Assembly (NCBI RefSeq): GCF_012489685.1 | Contig: NC_080045.1 | Span: forward strand, 8,333,648-8,397,647 | From: Lotus japonicus | Taxonomy: Eukaryota > Streptophyta > Magnoliopsida > Fabales > Fabaceae | Direction of reading: 5' to 3' | Length of the DNA stretch: 64,000 nucleotides | Shown: piece after piece, positions 33,121-44,019 of the stretch | Layout: every line of letters starts with the position of its first letter | How positions within the stretch are numbered: position 1 is the stretch's first letter | The notes under the pieces: model-generated | What the model was told of the DNA's origin: nothing | Database searches by the model: none | The model's input: only the letters and a program-made list of their open reading frames with translations | Made by a program: the position numbers and the translations under genes

Positions 33121-33699
33121 TCGAATGAAATATTTAACATTAAAACTATTGGCGAAAGAAGATTTCCACATGTACTGGCTTTTGGTTGTTAAACTCACTT
33201 GGGAGTAGTGTTCCCAAGCATGCTTGTTTTATCAATATAATATTTTTTTAAAAAAATGAAATATTTAACATTAAAACTATTTATTTACAATTCAGATTAT
33301 TAATAGTTATTTGATAAAAATGTACTAAGATTATGTAATTTTTTTTACATATATTTATCATATTTATAAATATAAATGTAAAAATCTCCAAAAACTTATA
33401 GATTAGTTCTAAAACCTAAAAAGTCTTACACGGCATATAATGCATGCATCCTTATATAACAAGCTTATAATGGATGTTTATATGACAAACATATAATTCA
33501 TGTTTACTACCTATATATGTGTGTATCTATTGATATATACAAAAATTCACAACATTTTATTAAATGAATTTTTTATTTATATACTTAATAAAATTAATAA
33601 TATGAAGGCATTTTTATTAATTAATTAATTTTATTGAAAATTATTCATCGTTATTTAGTATGAGTAATTAATTTATTTGCATGATTTATTGTTATATCT
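33121..33699. other. AT-rich intergenic DNA
   Basis: No gene was recognised. Tandem short words (CATATAAT / ATGCATGC) near 33430-33500 are noted. Confidence 0.4.
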
Positions 33700-33701
33700 A
33701 C

Positions 33702-33728
33702 TAGTCTGTTTACTCGTACGTTGCACGG
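33702..33728 (-). mobile_element. Helitron-like 3' terminus
   Basis: Read on -, CCGTGCAACGTACGAG... ends in CTAGTAG, resembling Helitron 3' ends, which have a GC-rich hairpin shortly before CTAG/CTRR. If genuine, the element extends to the right. The matching TC 5' end was not identified. Confidence 0.35.
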
Positions 33729-34229
33729 AAAAAATGTTCTTGTCATTTAGAAATGTATCAAACCTTGGTTAGGAATTCTTTTACCTACTTAAGAAAGAGT
33801 TAGATGTAATGTTTATTGATTTTTTTTTAAAATTGATCAATACCAATACGACTTACACCCCAAAATATATGAATTAATTAATACACAAATTTCAACATAC
33901 CTAACCCGTAGATAGTACAATAGGTATTAAACCAATATCATAGTTAAGCTCATTGGATTGAACCTAACAATACATAACTGCATATATGTATTCATGTTTT
34001 TTATCATATTTTTATTCTTAATATTTTTTAAAAAGTTATGAAACAAATAATGGAACTATATTATTTTTCTATTAATTTTAACATTAAAGCATTTTCATGT
34101 AAAATGTTACTCTGATCCCTTTGAGAGCTCTTATGTATTGTGTAGTTTAAACATGTTTTTTTATACATCAAATCTAACCTTGATTTATTATCATTGAAAA
34201 TATGCTACATTCCTCGAATAAGTGAGGAC

Positions 34230-34730
<501 letters not shown>

Positions 34731-35310
34731 GGCTACAAATTTAGTATCGATAATACGGAGGTGGCAAATCCCGAGGCGATGGAATTAAGCGTTTGAATAA
34801 AAATTGTAGGGATAAACAATATATAAAGCACTATGCACTAACTAACTTAAAGTTCATCATAACAACTTCTCTAACCGATTAACTTCTCCATCTTTGTTAA
34901 GAGTTATTATTACAGTTTAAATTTGTTTATTATTACAGTTTGAAATTTGAAAATAATTATCAAATTATGTAGCAAAATAAGTTATTTATATTTAATACAT
35001 TTCCTTTTTTTTTGTTACTTTGGAACATTATACATTTCCTAATTTAAATCAATCTTAATTTAATTGTATTAAAATATTTTATACCATTGGAGCTATTGCG
35101 AGAGCATGAACAATTGTATGTGTCACTTGCGAGAGTTACAAATAGAAAAAAGTTGAAAATTCTTATGATTGATAGTAAAGAAAATGCGTGTTCAACAATG
35201 ATGAATGTGGTTTATAAGAATTTTTTTACCAATAATTGATTAACATTGGCTAATTTACTGATTTATATTTGAGTTCAATTTATCATGTTATTCATACTCT
35301 TATTTCATCT
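34731..35310. other. Upstream region of the 34.2-34.7 kb gene candidate and AT-rich DNA
   Basis: Apart from the TATA-like word noted for the neighbouring - strand frame, nothing is recognised. Confidence 0.35.
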
Positions 35311-35311
35311 A

Positions 35312-35337
35312 TGCACGATGCGGGATCAATACTAGTA
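35312..35337 (+). mobile_element. Helitron-like 3' terminus
   Basis: On +, TGCACGATGCGGGATCAA followed by TACTAGT resembles a Helitron 3' end (GC-rich palindromic words then CTAG). The element would extend to the left. Evidence is limited to this motif. Confidence 0.3.
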
Positions 35338-35817
35338 CTATATTATTTAATGAAGAATTAAAGTAAATTATAAAAATTAAAAAAGGGAAAAATGTTAAAA
35401 CTTAATAACCATTATTATAAAATCAAAAAGTTTCAAATCATTTTTTATAATTAGGAAGTGAAGACTCAAGTAAATTAAAGAAAAATATAAATTTTTATGA
35501 TCTTTACAACCAGATTTTAAGAAGTTTTGGAACATTTCCATATAGTTAAAGCTTTTTGTATGATATGAAAAAATTTATGTTTCTACTATAAAAAAAAAAT
35601 GAATGTTTCAATCCCATTGAAACATATCTTGTATTTTTAACCCAATGGGTGCCGGTCGCAGTGATAAAAAGTGGTTGTTTAAACTCCTTGGTCAATAGTT
35701 TCATTCCTAAAAACCAAGCTCTTTAGAAGACCTTTACCCTTCACCATACCCTTGTAAGGATTGCAAGATAAATTAAAAAAAAAATCTTGAATTTTTAAAA
35801 TTATTTCTCTTGCTATA

Positions 35818-35856
<39 letters not shown>

Positions 35857-35982
35857 CGCGTGAAAGAGGCTAAATGACAAATACAACTGCAATAATGAAC
35901 AAAATTAAAAGGGGAAAAATTTTAAAAAGGCAATCTGAGCATGGACACAGAAGTGGATGGGACATTGAAAGACAAATTGTAA
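35338..35982. repeat. AT-rich DNA with a (TA)n microsatellite
   Basis: A TA run occupies about 35822-35852. The remainder has no gene. Confidence 0.6.
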
Positions 35983-36358
35983 GAGCATCTCCAATGGAGA
36001 TCTTAATCCGGGATCTTAAAATAAGATCTGGATCTAACAAAATCTCACAACTAGAGTTGTCTTACATGCATGGCATGAAATCTTAGTAAAAGCTAAGATC
36101 TGCGCCTTAGCTCGCTACTCTCAAAAGTGATATCTTAAATAAAATAATCATTATTTCTCTCTTATTCAATACAAGAAATGTAAATAAATAATATAAATAT
36201 CTTGGATATTGTGGGTCCAGCTAAAAGTAAAGTAAAATCCAAACCATTGGAGCGAAATGTGCATCGGAACCTTATGGGTGCCTTAAATCATCTGTGGCAG
36301 TACATACCCACAAAAAGTGAGTTAAGTCCCAAAATAGAATACGTTGTTGGAGATGCTC
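35983..36358. mobile_element. Tourist-type MITE with GAGCATCTCCAATG-like ends
   Basis: The left end GAGCATCTCCAATGGAGATC and the right end TTGGAGATGCTC are flanked by TAA on both sides (35980-35982, 36359-36361). The interior (AGATCTTAAAATAAGATC words) differs from the other copies, so it is a separate subfamily using the same termini. Confidence 0.8.
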
Positions 36359-36361
36359 TAA

Positions 36362-37028
36362 GCTTGGTATTCACTAGCTCTCTCTTCGCACATATTTGTA
36401 CCTTTTATATTATTATATATGCAAAAGATTTGAGAAATGTTGGGGGCTCCCCTATGTCATAAGGAAGCTTTGCCACTGCTCCATAGATATAAACCACATT
36501 GCAACCTAGCATCATCTCCTGCAAGATAAAATTCAGACCCTTAGCTTCACGAGGGATATAATGAGACAAAACTCCCAATGTCGTGAAAGGAAAAGATGGA
36601 TATCCACGAAGACATTTGCATATACATGAAATTGAAGCCATCCGATAGAGTCTACTAATTCCAAATAGTTTGATTCACAAAAAAAATTGTTCACATTCTT
36701 CGTTCAAAGCTATTGAAGCCCAAGTTTCAATGCAAGAAATCGACAGTTTGAGAATCTCCTCTTGGCATACCTGCATACAAACCATAAATCCAATTTCGTC
36801 AGAATCACGAACAACACCCCCCCCCCCCCCCCAAGTCAATTTTCACGATGTTAGGGAAATTCGATATTTATAAAAGAAATTTTAGTTTTACATTTTATAT
36901 CATAAATACTTATAATGTTTTTAGAATAATAATTTTTTTAGCTGTTTATTAAGTATTTAAATAAATTGAGATACCACAAATATTATGAAATTAATTCTAT
37001 ATTAATAAGAATAATTTTTAAAATCTCT
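36362..37028. other. Intergenic DNA with an unrecognised - strand frame
   Basis: A 78-codon - strand frame (36405-36641, MASISCICKCLRGYPSF...) has fairly balanced codon use and could be a gene fragment, but I cannot place it. A run of about 16 C's lies near 36816-36832. Confidence 0.3.
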
Positions 37029-37035
37029 CCGAATG

Positions 37036-37085
37036 ATATCTCAAGTGGTAAGAGTTAGGGCACATATGAGTTAGGTGGAGGTGAA
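37036..37085 (+). mobile_element. Truncated SINE, family B
   Basis: CTCAAGTGGTAAGAGTTAGG followed by GCACATATGAGTTAGG matches the 5' (A-box) part of the copies at 14472 and 57350. The B-box half is absent. Confidence 0.5.
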
Positions 37086-37184
37086 ACTAGTTTTACTAAA
37101 TTTCAAAACTGTTTTAGCCTAATTTTTAAAATCATAAAATATTGTTTTGTGATTATGGTTTGTAGTTTTAATAACATGCGACAT

Positions 37185-37576
37185 CATCACCTTCACTTCC
37201 CACTGCCACAACCCTCCACTACCACGACCTTCACCGCCGCCACTATTACCACCACCACCACCACCATCATTCACTGTCACCACCTCTACCCTCCACTGGT
37301 GTCACTGCCTCCACCACCACTCTCCAGCGCCACTAGTCCACCCTCCAACACCATTGTTTTCACCACCTTCCACCATTATCATCGCCGCCACCACCACCAT
37401 CTCCATTGTGGCAATCACAACCACAATTTCCACCTCCACCGCCACCACCTCCACTAATGTCATTGTTGCAACTACCACTCTCCACCACCTCCATCACCCA
37501 CTACCTCTGTCACTAACACCACCACCACCACCATCTCCACTGTGGGCATCACAACCACTACTACCCCCACCGGGTC
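37185..37576. repeat. CAC/CAT-rich low-complexity tract, left part
   Basis: About 390 bp of irregular CCACCA/CATCAC-type trinucleotides. Similar composition resumes at 39920-40250 on the other side of the TRIM/copia complex, so one tract was split by insertion. Open frames over it on both strands are composition artefacts. Confidence 0.85.
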
Positions 37577-37581
37577 CTCTA

Positions 37582-38134
37582 TGTTGGGAATTTAAGTGTG
37601 AGTAAAGAAGTCCTACATTGGAAGATTAGAAGAGTGAGGAGCACTTTATAAGTGAGAGGACCCATACACCTAATGCCTTAAGGTTTTGGGTGAAAGATGT
37701 GGTGTCCAATCCACTTTAATGTGCTCATGTAAGCCCAATATGATGATTCCCGATTTATCCTCTTGCGGCCCAACAGTGGTATCAGAGCCGATGGTTAGTG
37801 CGATCATGGTGACGGCTCCTTGTGTCGAAAGTCTTCCTAGGAATAGTGGCTAGGCGGCGTGTCCCGTTGATGGAGATCCAACGACGGTGCAAGTCATTGG
37901 AGGCTTCCGCTTGAGATGGACTCACACTTGAGGGGAAGATTGTTGGGAATTCAAGTGTGAGTAAAGAAGTCCCACATTGGAAGATTAGAAGAGTGAAGAT
38001 CACTTTATAAGTGAGAGGACCCATACACCTAATGCCTTAAGGTTTTGGGTGAAAGATGTGGTGTCCAATCCACTTTGGTGTGCTCATGTAAGCTCAATGT
38101 GATGATCCCCAGTTTATCCTCTTGCGGCCCAACA
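37582..38134 (+). mobile_element. TRIM retrotransposon (complete, 553 bp)
   Basis: Two 194-bp LTRs (37582-37775, 37941-38134) begin TGTTGGGAAT and end GGCCCAACA and differ at few positions. The primer-binding site TGGTATCAGAGC (37777-37788), complementary to initiator tRNA-Met, lies one base after LTR1. A purine tract (GAGGGGAAGAT, 37930-37940) precedes LTR2. The 165-bp interior has no coding capacity, which defines a terminal-repeat retrotransposon in miniature mobilised in trans. The bases flanking the two outer ends differ (CTCTA versus GTGGC), so the copy has been rearranged. Confidence 0.93.
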
Positions 38135-38190
38135 GTGGCTGCTTCTGAAATGGCGACATATTCTGATTCAGTGGTTGAGAGATGATATGG
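38135..38190 (-). pseudogene. Inverted scrap of copia RNase H
   Basis: On - this short stretch reads YHLSTTESEYVAISEAA, the conserved RNase H motif of Ty1-copia. It abuts the TRIM on one side and, on the other, the rest of the same domain in the opposite orientation (from 38182). Confidence 0.8.
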
Positions 38191-38740
38191 CTGAAGAATT
38201 TTCTCAAAGAATTGGGAAAAGAACAAGATGTTCCTCCATTGTTTAGTGATAGTCAAAGTGCTATTTGCCTTGCAAAAAATCACGTCTTCCACTCCAGATG
38301 CAAGCACATACAGATGAAGTATCACTTCATCAGAGAACTTATAGATGATGAAGAACTATCTTTACTGAAGATCTTAGGATCAGAGAACCCAACTGATATG
38401 TTGACCAAGACTGTTACAACTGGTAAGCTGAAGCTTTGCATTGCCTCAGCTGACCTTCGAGGATAGTTGATGACGAAGGCGCTACACTAGGTGAAGAGCA
38501 GAAGAGCTTACTGTTTACTAGAAGTTACTACAATTAGACTCCAAGTGGGAGAATTATTATGTTATGTAGTCTATTTGTAGTCCCAAATCGCTTATAATTA
38601 GAAAGAGTTTGTCTTACTTTTGCTATATATAAGCACCTCATTGTAAACATTATTTGCACCAAAGAGAAATATTACTAGCTAGTGTAGCCGTGGACATAGG
38701 TACACACATTGTGTTCTGAACCACGTTAAAAATTCTTTTG
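38182..38740 (+). mobile_element. copia RNase H end plus truncated 3' LTR
   Basis: The frame 38182-38466 reads MIWLKNFLKELG, then DSQSAICLAKN and KYHFIRELIDD, then NPTDMLTK, the end of copia RNase H, followed by a stop. A purine tract (CCAAGTGGGAGAA, about 38541-38553) precedes an LTR starting near TATTATGTTATG (38555). This LTR matches the one at 39683-39914 but breaks off at 38740, losing about 45 bases. Confidence 0.85.
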
Positions 38741-39682
38741 AATGAATAGTATGAAAAGATGCACCTGAATCTATAACTCATGAATCAACAGGACTATCCA
38801 AGCTGCAAATTAATGTGTCTGCTACTTCCTCAGTTGCTGCATTAGCAGATTCATCATCATCTTGCCTTTTTTGGTAATTCTTCTTCTTCCTTGGGGCTTT
38901 GCATTGATTGGTAAAGTGACCTTTCTTGTCTGACTTCTTCCTCTTGATTTTGATCTGCCTCAGCCTTGGGCTTGATTGTGACTCTTCTGGCTACCTCTTC
39001 CTCTACTTTCAGTATTCAATGCTGAACCAGAAGCGTTTGAAGACTCTCATGAATCTTTCCTGCGAATATCCTCGCTTAAGATCAAGTCTCTGATGTCACC
39101 AAACTTTAGCGTGTTATCCCTTGCAGAGTTACTAACCGCAGTGACAATTGCAGCCCAACTATCCGGTAAGGATTGTAACAGACTCAAGGTCATCAATTCG
39201 TCGTCAAAGGTAATCTTCACCGACGATAGCTGCGAAATAATTGTATTAAAATTATTAATGTGATCGGTTACAGAGTTACCTTCTCCCATTCTGAGATTGA
39301 ATAGTCGTCGTATCAGATGTACTTTATTGGCGGCAAATGGCTTCTCGTACATATTTGATAATGCCTTCATCAGATCTGCAGTAGTCTTCTCATTCACTAT
39401 GTTGAACGCAACATTTTTGGATTATGTCAATTTGATCACACCAAGGGCCTGTTGATCTAACAGTTCCCAGTCTTCCTGCTTCATGTTGTCTGGCTTCTTC
39501 CCTGTCAAGGGTTGATACAACTTCTTTTGGTATAGATAGTCCTCCATCTGCATCTTCCGAAATCCGAAGTCTCTGCCATCGAACCTCTCAATCTTCACCT
39601 TCCCTTCTTCCAGTGCTTTTGCTCCCACTTCTTCCTCTAAACTGAGGATCTATCCCACGAACCTGAAGCTCTAAATACCAGT
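38741..39682 (-). pseudogene. copia gag-protease region with primer-binding site
   Basis: On -, the order from 39682 is a primer-binding site-like TGGTATTTAGAGC, gag start MGAKALEEGKVKIERFDG (39628), ALSNMYEK...FNLRMGEGNSVTDHI (39397-39047), a CCHC-like basic segment ending KGHFTNQCK (about 38920), and the protease active site VIDSGASFHT near 38770. Stops separate the gag halves (near 39420), so it is defective. Integrase and reverse transcriptase are missing at the junction with the inverted RNase H/LTR segment. Confidence 0.85.
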
Positions 39683-39914
39683 TGTTGGGAGCAATAATAG
39701 AAATGAGAGAAGAGAGAAAGAAATAGCACAAAAGAATTTTTAACGTGGTTCAGAACACAATGTGTGTACCTACGTCCACCGCTACAATAGGTAGTAATAT
39801 TTCTCTTTGGTGCAAATAGTGTTTACAATGAAGTGCTTATATATAGCAAGAGTAAGACAAACTCTTTCTAATTCTAAGCGATGTGGGACTACAAATAAAC
39901 TACATAACATAATA
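39683..39914 (-). mobile_element. copia 5' LTR
   Basis: This LTR of about 230 bp ends (on +, at its left) with TGTTGGGAGC, the complement of GCTCCCAACA, right next to the primer-binding site. Its outer end shares TATTATGTTATGTAG with the truncated LTR at 38555. CTATATATAAGC on - is a likely TATA box. CTCTA follows immediately (39915-39919). Confidence 0.8.
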
Positions 39915-39919
39915 CTCTA

Positions 39920-40250
39920 GCGCAACCACCACTATCACCATGCTTGTCACCTCCACTGCCACCACCACCCTCCCACACCACAACTTCCACCTCTACATCG
40001 TCCCTGACTCGACTGTCACCATCACCTCGACCACCACAATCGACAGCAAAGCCATTGTCGTCGCCACAACCACCATAGTCGCTGCCACTGCCAACATCGT
40101 CGCTGCCCACTAGGTTACATCCTTCTCCACCACCATCACCTTCATCACCACCACAATGACCTCCACCATTGCTACAACAACTACCAGAGCTGGCACCACC
40201 ACCCGCACTACCACATCCACTGCACCCACTATTACTGTTTTTGTCATAAT
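39920..40250. repeat. CAC/CAT-rich low-complexity tract, right part
   Basis: It continues the composition of 37185-37576. The Gly/Ser/Asp-rich - strand frame here (39889-40266) is a by-product of the trinucleotide pattern. Confidence 0.85.
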
Positions 40251-41589
40251 CTGTTTTTTGAAACAATACTTAGGGCCTGTTATTTTTCAGTTTTTTAGTT
40301 TTGAACTTACAATTTTTTTAACGTTGTAAAACACTCCATTCGAACAATTTTTTAGTCTTTAGAAAAACCTATTTTAAAAAGTTGTTTATAAAAATTATTT
40401 TTGAATACATAAAACTAAAATATAAATCAAACATTTTGGTGCTTTGGCCATCGAACCCGGGCCAGAAACTTAGATGAAATTCCTTAAGAAAATGCACATT
40501 CACCACTTGTGACCTAAAATCCACAATAAAAAAGAATATGTATATGCCGTTATATAAGATCGATGGTTACATCAAAAAAATAAAAAAAGATCAATGGTTG
40601 ACTCTGCCTAAAAGCCGTAGCTAGATTCGGCTTTGGCTATGGATTCGGGTTGAAAAATGAAGAAAGGTACACGCAGCACACAAACAAAAACTGCAGGCAC
40701 ATTTGTTTCATCATTTTATCCAGCATAAAAGAAAGAGAAAGGACAAGTGAGTTTGAAAGCAGATCAGAAATGTCAATGGTCCAATTGAAAGGTTATGCCT
40801 TGTATGTGCCTGGTTTGGTTTCTAGAGCAAAAGCAAGAAGCAACCCTCTATTCCCGTTTCCTTTTGGCTCCTCCTCGTTGAGGAATCTGTGTTTTTTTTT
40901 TTCTTTTTTTCTTTCAGAGTTTGCACAACTACAACTACAAGTCAATGCTCAAGACCCATCCACACGACAAGCATTAAGTTTTTTGTTTTAGAACAAAACA
41001 TTTAGATTAGATTAGTGAAGGAAAATGTTGAAAAGCAAAAGCAGTTAATTTTTGTCATCTTTTCTTGTTCTTTTTTTCTTGCTCCTCGTGTGCATGATGC
41101 AGCCTCATTTGTTTACATTGGTCTTGCTTTTTGGTTTGTTTTTGTTTTCTCAACCCAAAAGAAGAAAATGAAGGCTCTAGTAAACTTCCTCTTGAATTTA
41201 TTGAGATAAATCTAGCTCATAAAGCTCTAATTCATATTTATAATAGATCCTTGCGAAAGTGGCTCTTTGAGAACAAGAGAGTGACTTTAAAGTAAAAAGT
41301 GAAAATCATGAAATAATTTTTAAATACTAATTAAAAAATTATTGTTAAATTTAAATACTTTCTATATTATATAAAGGAAAGGTTTTGGCAGCTTTAGAAG
41401 CAATTCATTTTTTTTTACGTTAAAGAAGCAATTCATTAATTCAATTATTTATTGCACTACAATTGAATTTTCTGCATAGATATTTTAGTACAAATCCACC
41501 TTATTTTTAACTATTATAAATTTGAGGCCATGCATGCTTCAGCTACAGTGCTCTTCTTTATTCCACGGTTTTTCTCTTCTCGATTTCTC
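40251..41589. other. Intergenic DNA, no supported gene
   Basis: The frame 40650-40991 (+) and smaller ones show no domain and are AT/T-run rich. No element termini were recognised. Confidence 0.4.
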
Positions 41590-41790
41590 ATTTACTCTTC
41601 TTTTGTTCGTAGAGAGGTAACTCTGTTGCTGACAACTTGACACATAATGTCTCCTTCTTTCAAATAATGTTTAGGTGGAGGAAGGTCCTCCGGGTTTATT
41701 AGCTTTTTTGCACGGTGATGTTGTGGCTTCTATGTTGGTTTCAATTTAATGAATGTATGCTTAGTTCATCAAAAAAAACATAGCAAACAA
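41590..41790 (+). mobile_element. Possible LINE 3' end
   Basis: A frame ends VEEGPPGLLAFLHGD..., resembling the last residues of plant LINE open frames, followed by a short 3' region and an A run (AAAAAAAACA, about 41771). The assignment is weak because only the tail is visible. Confidence 0.35.
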
Positions 41791-42579
41791 GGGGGAAAAT
41801 TTGGAAACAACAACCACCGAAGAGGTAAAGATGAAGAGCTCATCCTTAGAGACTCTTTTTGCTTTCCTCTCTACCCCGCTCCACTTGACTTTTCTCATCG
41901 AAATTTCAGAAATTCCTCACCCAAAGGAACATTACAAATTTAATCGCATCACCTTAATTTGTTTTTTATTTTTATTTTCTTTACCCTTAGTTCTCTTCTC
42001 TGTGGCGCACCCGTTCCTCTAAGCCTATATATGCATCGCATCTTAATTGTATCACCCTACCTCAAGTTCAACTCTGCCTTACATCAACATAGAGATACAC
42101 TACTCATCCTCTAGTGCTCACAAAGTGTAGGAACTTGTCCTTCGTCGAAGCTCCCCTAGGCGGGACCTCTTTGGGGGCTGGGGTCTCGCCCACAAAGTGT
42201 TGGATTTATCTTATTGAGTGTTAATTATATTGAAAAATGAAAATCATACTTTCATGTCTTTATAAGATTCAACTTGCTCTGTGCGTTTTAGGTTCCATGA
42301 GGAGCTTCTTGGATTGAGAGGGTTGAAAATCATACTTCCCCTTACTTTGAAAGGATTGTTCTTTTAAATAATATATTCTCTTTTCGAAAGGGTTTTTTTT
42401 TTTTGATCTATCCAATTTCAATATACTATGTTCCTATTGCAATAGTGGCAATTGTTGAGCATGTCAATTTTGAGCTAATTTAATTGTCAAACACTGAGAT
42501 TCATTTGAAGATAGCAGTGGAGGGGAAACTGATGTATATAGCCAGTATGTGAATTCATTGATATAGCAGTGAAGGGGAA
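41791..42579. other. Intergenic DNA
   Basis: No gene was supported. A short GC-richer segment at about 42130-42200 contains two CACAAAGTGT words flanking GGCGGGACCTC...; its nature is unknown. Confidence 0.4.
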
Positions 42580-42584
42580 ACTGA

Positions 42585-43110
42585 AATTAGCTAAGTGTTT
42601 TTCTTATCCCCACAGTTCTATACTCTTGGTGATAATGAATAAAATTTTTTGTTTATTATATCTTCCCCTTTCCTAATAATTTATTATTGATTTGGCGCTG
42701 TAAATTTTATTACCAATTTATAGATCTTGTCCGTTGGTAGGATAAAAAGAAATTATTCTCCAAATCTGCCCATTCACTTAGGCATCGAAGACTCAATGCC
42801 CAATTTATAATCACATGTATTTCTAGGATTTTGAGATAAAATTAAAATTATTTTGCTCAATTAAAATCTTAATCCAAAAAGAACCATCTAGGAATCCAAA
42901 TTGAGCATTTAAAAGTCAAAGCTCTTAGCAGTACTTGTTGAGAAATGAGAAGGATGAAACAATTAATGAGAGACTCACCTCAAAGATAGAGAAAGTGATG
43001 GAGAAAGTTCAGTTGGATCATTGAGAATTAACGACCTGTTGAGATGGAGATCGAAGCTCGTGGTGGTTGCTTTTTCAAATTAAATATGAAGGTAATTGTG
43101 GGAAAAAGTA
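42585..43110 (+). repeat. Direct duplication, copy A
   Basis: The segment CTATACTCTTGGTGATAATG through ATTATTCTCCAAATC (42605-42765) recurs at 44025-44180. A second block, CTTGTTGAGAA...GAAGGATGAAACAATTAA (42945-43110), recurs at about 45657-45840. Both blocks are in the same orientation and order, showing duplication of a unit of about 500 bp. Confidence 0.8.
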
Positions 43111-43447
43111 AGTATTTTATTTTTTATATTGCTCTAATTTATTTTAAAAAAATTAAAAATTGCACCATACTTTTCATTGTATTCAATTATTAAGTGATTA
43201 GTGGCAAACATATACGTGTATAGGCAAAATCTCTCGCTGTCATAGAGATTAGAGTGATGGATCTCGTGAGTTGCGTATGGAGGACGATGAGGATTCTGGT
43301 GGTGATAGTTTGAAATAGGTGAAGAATAAAACGTTCAGAATCAAAGATTTTGGAAAACAAAATGATCGATCGAGAAGCCAGTCGGAGTAGAGAATTTCCT
43401 TTCTCATAGGGACTAGGGTCATGCATGCAGACGAAGTTGCTATCCAA

Positions 43448-43860
43448 CAATGAGTTAGTTCGTACTGAGACATTGGTCAAGAGTGCTATTGTCCAGGTTG
43501 ATGCAGCTCCTTTCAAGCAGTGGTATCTCCAACATTATGGTGTTGACCTTGGTCGCAAGAAGAAGGGTGCAACTGCTGCCAAGAAGGAAGGGGAGCAATG
43601 GATGATGTTGAAACTGCCACTGAGGAGACTAAGAATAGTAATTATCTCTTAAGAAAATTGGAAAAGCTAGCGTACAGAGAACTGGACACTTAATGATCAT
43701 ATTGAAGAATAATTTGGAGGTGGCCGCCTTTTGGCTTGTATCTCATCCCGACCTGGTCAATATGGTCGTGCTGATGGATATATATATGTATATATATTAG
43801 AAGGCAAAGAGCTAGAATTATAAATGAAGAAGTTTCAGAAGAAGAAGGGTAAGGGTGCTG
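43448..43860 (+). pseudogene. RPS8 (eS8) retropseudogene, 5'-truncated
   Basis: It begins abruptly at [20 protein letters not shown] and continues [18 protein letters not shown], a distinctive part of cytosolic small-subunit protein eS8. After a frameshift near 43600 the remaining C-terminal half is readable in pieces ([18 protein letters not shown], then KKGKGAA). Introns are absent, the 5' half is missing and stops are present, so it is a retropseudogene with no function expected. A TATATATGTATA insertion interrupts the C-terminal part. Confidence 0.88.
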
Positions 43861-44019
43861 CGCAAGAAGCTCTGTTCGGACAGCTCAGACACAACCAAAT
43901 GATCAGTTTTGCCTGGAGGTCTGCTTTCTTGGGCAGGGAATTGAAGGGTTTATGGGTGTCAACATAGACCAACACTTATGATTTACTTGATAAGTGCATG
44001 GATTGGACACATGTATTCA

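Noticed and set aside
37149..37605. His/Thr/Pro-rich frames as a gene
   Set aside because: They arise from the CAC/CAT trinucleotide pattern, which gives open frames on several phases.
39889..40266. Gly/Asp/Ser-rich - strand frame as a glycine-rich protein
   Set aside because: Same trinucleotide artefact. It also begins inside the copia LTR boundary.
43190..43516. - strand frames over the RPS8 pseudogene border
   Set aside because: No domain. They overlap the readable RPS8 homology on +.
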